This document shows, one piece after another, positions 63,626 to 64,000 of a stretch of 64,000 nucleotides of DNA. Source of the DNA: Pseudomonas sp. MF4836 (GTDB lineage: Bacteria > Pseudomonadota > Gammaproteobacteria > Pseudomonadales > Pseudomonadaceae). The DNA lies in assembly GCF_002018875.1 (NCBI RefSeq), contig NZ_MVOL01000003.1, forward strand, positions 673,520 to 737,519, written 5' to 3'. The notes beneath the pieces are model-generated. The model was not told where the DNA came from, searched no databases, and saw only the letters and a list, made by a program, of their open reading frames with translations. Every line of letters begins with the position of its first letter. The first letter of the stretch is position 1. A program made the position numbers and the translations under genes.

Positions 63626-64000
63626 ATGCTTGTCAGCTTCCCCTTCCTGCGCAACGCCGATCTTCAAGAGAAAGATACGATCGACGATGGCACCTTCAAT
63701 CTGGGCGAGAAAAGCGGCAAAGGGGCCTTTCCTGTCAGCCACCAGTTCGGCTGGCATGGTGGCGTGCACCTGGTAGCCCCAGGCGCACCGAGCGATCCCG
63801 AACCCGTCCGCGCCATCGCCGATGGTGAGGTCGTGTTTGCCCGTCACAGCGACCCGATGCCGCTCAACAGCGACAGCGCCGAGGTCCAGGCCGCCCACCC
63901 ACTGCTGTACTACACCGGCTGGACCAGCAATGGCGTCATGCTCATCAAGCACCAAACCGAGATCGGCGAAGGGGTGGGTGTGACCTTCTATTCCATCTAC
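63626..64000 (+). CDS. M23-type peptidase-like protein, N-terminal part (3' truncated by window edge)
   Basis: The frame starts at ATG 63626 (CCAGGAG upstream) and is open to the last base: 125 codons. The sequence MLVSFPFLRNADLQEKD...GKGAFPVSHQFGWHGGVHL followed by PVRAIADGEVVFARHSDP is the beginning of an M23-like (lysostaphin fold) domain, where the first metal histidine lies in WHGG/HL and the AIADGEVVFA strand is diagnostic. I remember proteins with this N-terminus near type VI secretion genes of pseudomonads, so it may be a cell-wall-acting effector. No signal peptide is present. Confidence 0.7.
   Translation, partial: MLVSFPFLRNADLQEKDTIDDGTFNLGEKSGKGAFPVSHQFGWHGGVHLVAPGAPSDPEPVRAIADGEVVFARHSDPMPLNSDSAEVQAAHPLLYYTGWTSNGVMLIKHQTEIGEGVGVTFYSIY

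Noticed and set aside
63536..63955. A 139-codon minus-strand frame at the right edge
   Set aside because: Antisense to the M23-like frame, which has a ribosome site and a recognisable domain.

Overview
The window is a GC-rich, densely coding chromosomal segment of a Pseudomonas, most likely of the P. fluorescens group. The evidence is gene content: a PcaR-controlled protocatechuate cluster, a TtgABC/EmhABC efflux pump with its TtgR-type repressor, a pyeR-pyeM-xenB operon, olsBA, Pseudomonas-type small proteins and Pseudomonas REP-like repeats. I saw no rRNA, tRNA, CRISPR array, prophage or complete insertion sequence.

Layout. 1-3.2 kb: the 3' end of a beta-hydroxyacid dehydrogenase, a converging MHYT-GGDEF-EAL c-di-GMP protein and a cysteine-cluster protein. 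3.4-11.9 kb: an MFS transporter, a lipoprotein, rapA, three small genes including one I identify as ccoM (a cbb3 oxidase subunit) behind an Anr-type promoter, pitA and a small protein. 12.5-25.2 kb: the whole protocatechuate branch of the beta-ketoadipate pathway (pcaR, pcaK, pcaIJF, pcaHG, pcaT, pcaBDC) with a convergent OprD-type porin, and PcaR-like operators before pcaR, pcaK, pcaI and the porin. 25.2-31.9 kb: the RND efflux operon and its divergent repressor, with a TtgR-type operator between them. 32.2-39.7 kb: xenB-pyeM-pyeR, acpH, olsBA (ornithine lipids), a poorly characterised acyl-CoA-dehydrogenase-like protein, a serine hydrolase and a small membrane protein. 39.8-44.7 kb: an IclR-associated amide/N-acyl catabolic unit (M20 hydrolase, MFS transporter, amidase, IclR regulator). 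44.9-52.3 kb: a YceI protein, a ClsB-type phospholipase D, bglX, and a lemA-TPM-TPM-TPM cluster. 53.0-59.0 kb: a LivKHMGF-type ABC importer whose last gene overlaps a flavin-dependent monooxygenase-like gene. 59.3-64 kb: a methyltransferase, an EamA exporter, a DJ-1/PfpI protein, a ribbon-helix-helix protein, a DUF6124-like gene and the start of an M23-like protein.

How the genes work together. The pca block imports 4-hydroxybenzoate or protocatechuate (probably the porin, then PcaK), cleaves the ring (PcaHG), processes the product (PcaB, PcaC, PcaD) and feeds it to central metabolism (PcaIJ, PcaF), with PcaT probably carrying beta-ketoadipate. The IclR unit and the ABC-monooxygenase unit each look like single-substrate uptake-and-degradation modules with unknown substrates.

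The most interesting unexplained signal is at about 63.0-63.25 kb, upstream of the DUF6124-like gene on the minus strand. It contains several complementary segments, some repeated, that can form mutually exclusive stems, and one segment lies over the start region of the gene. Three of four mismatches become G-U pairs only in minus-strand RNA, so it looks like a cis-acting RNA switch or a structured repeat.
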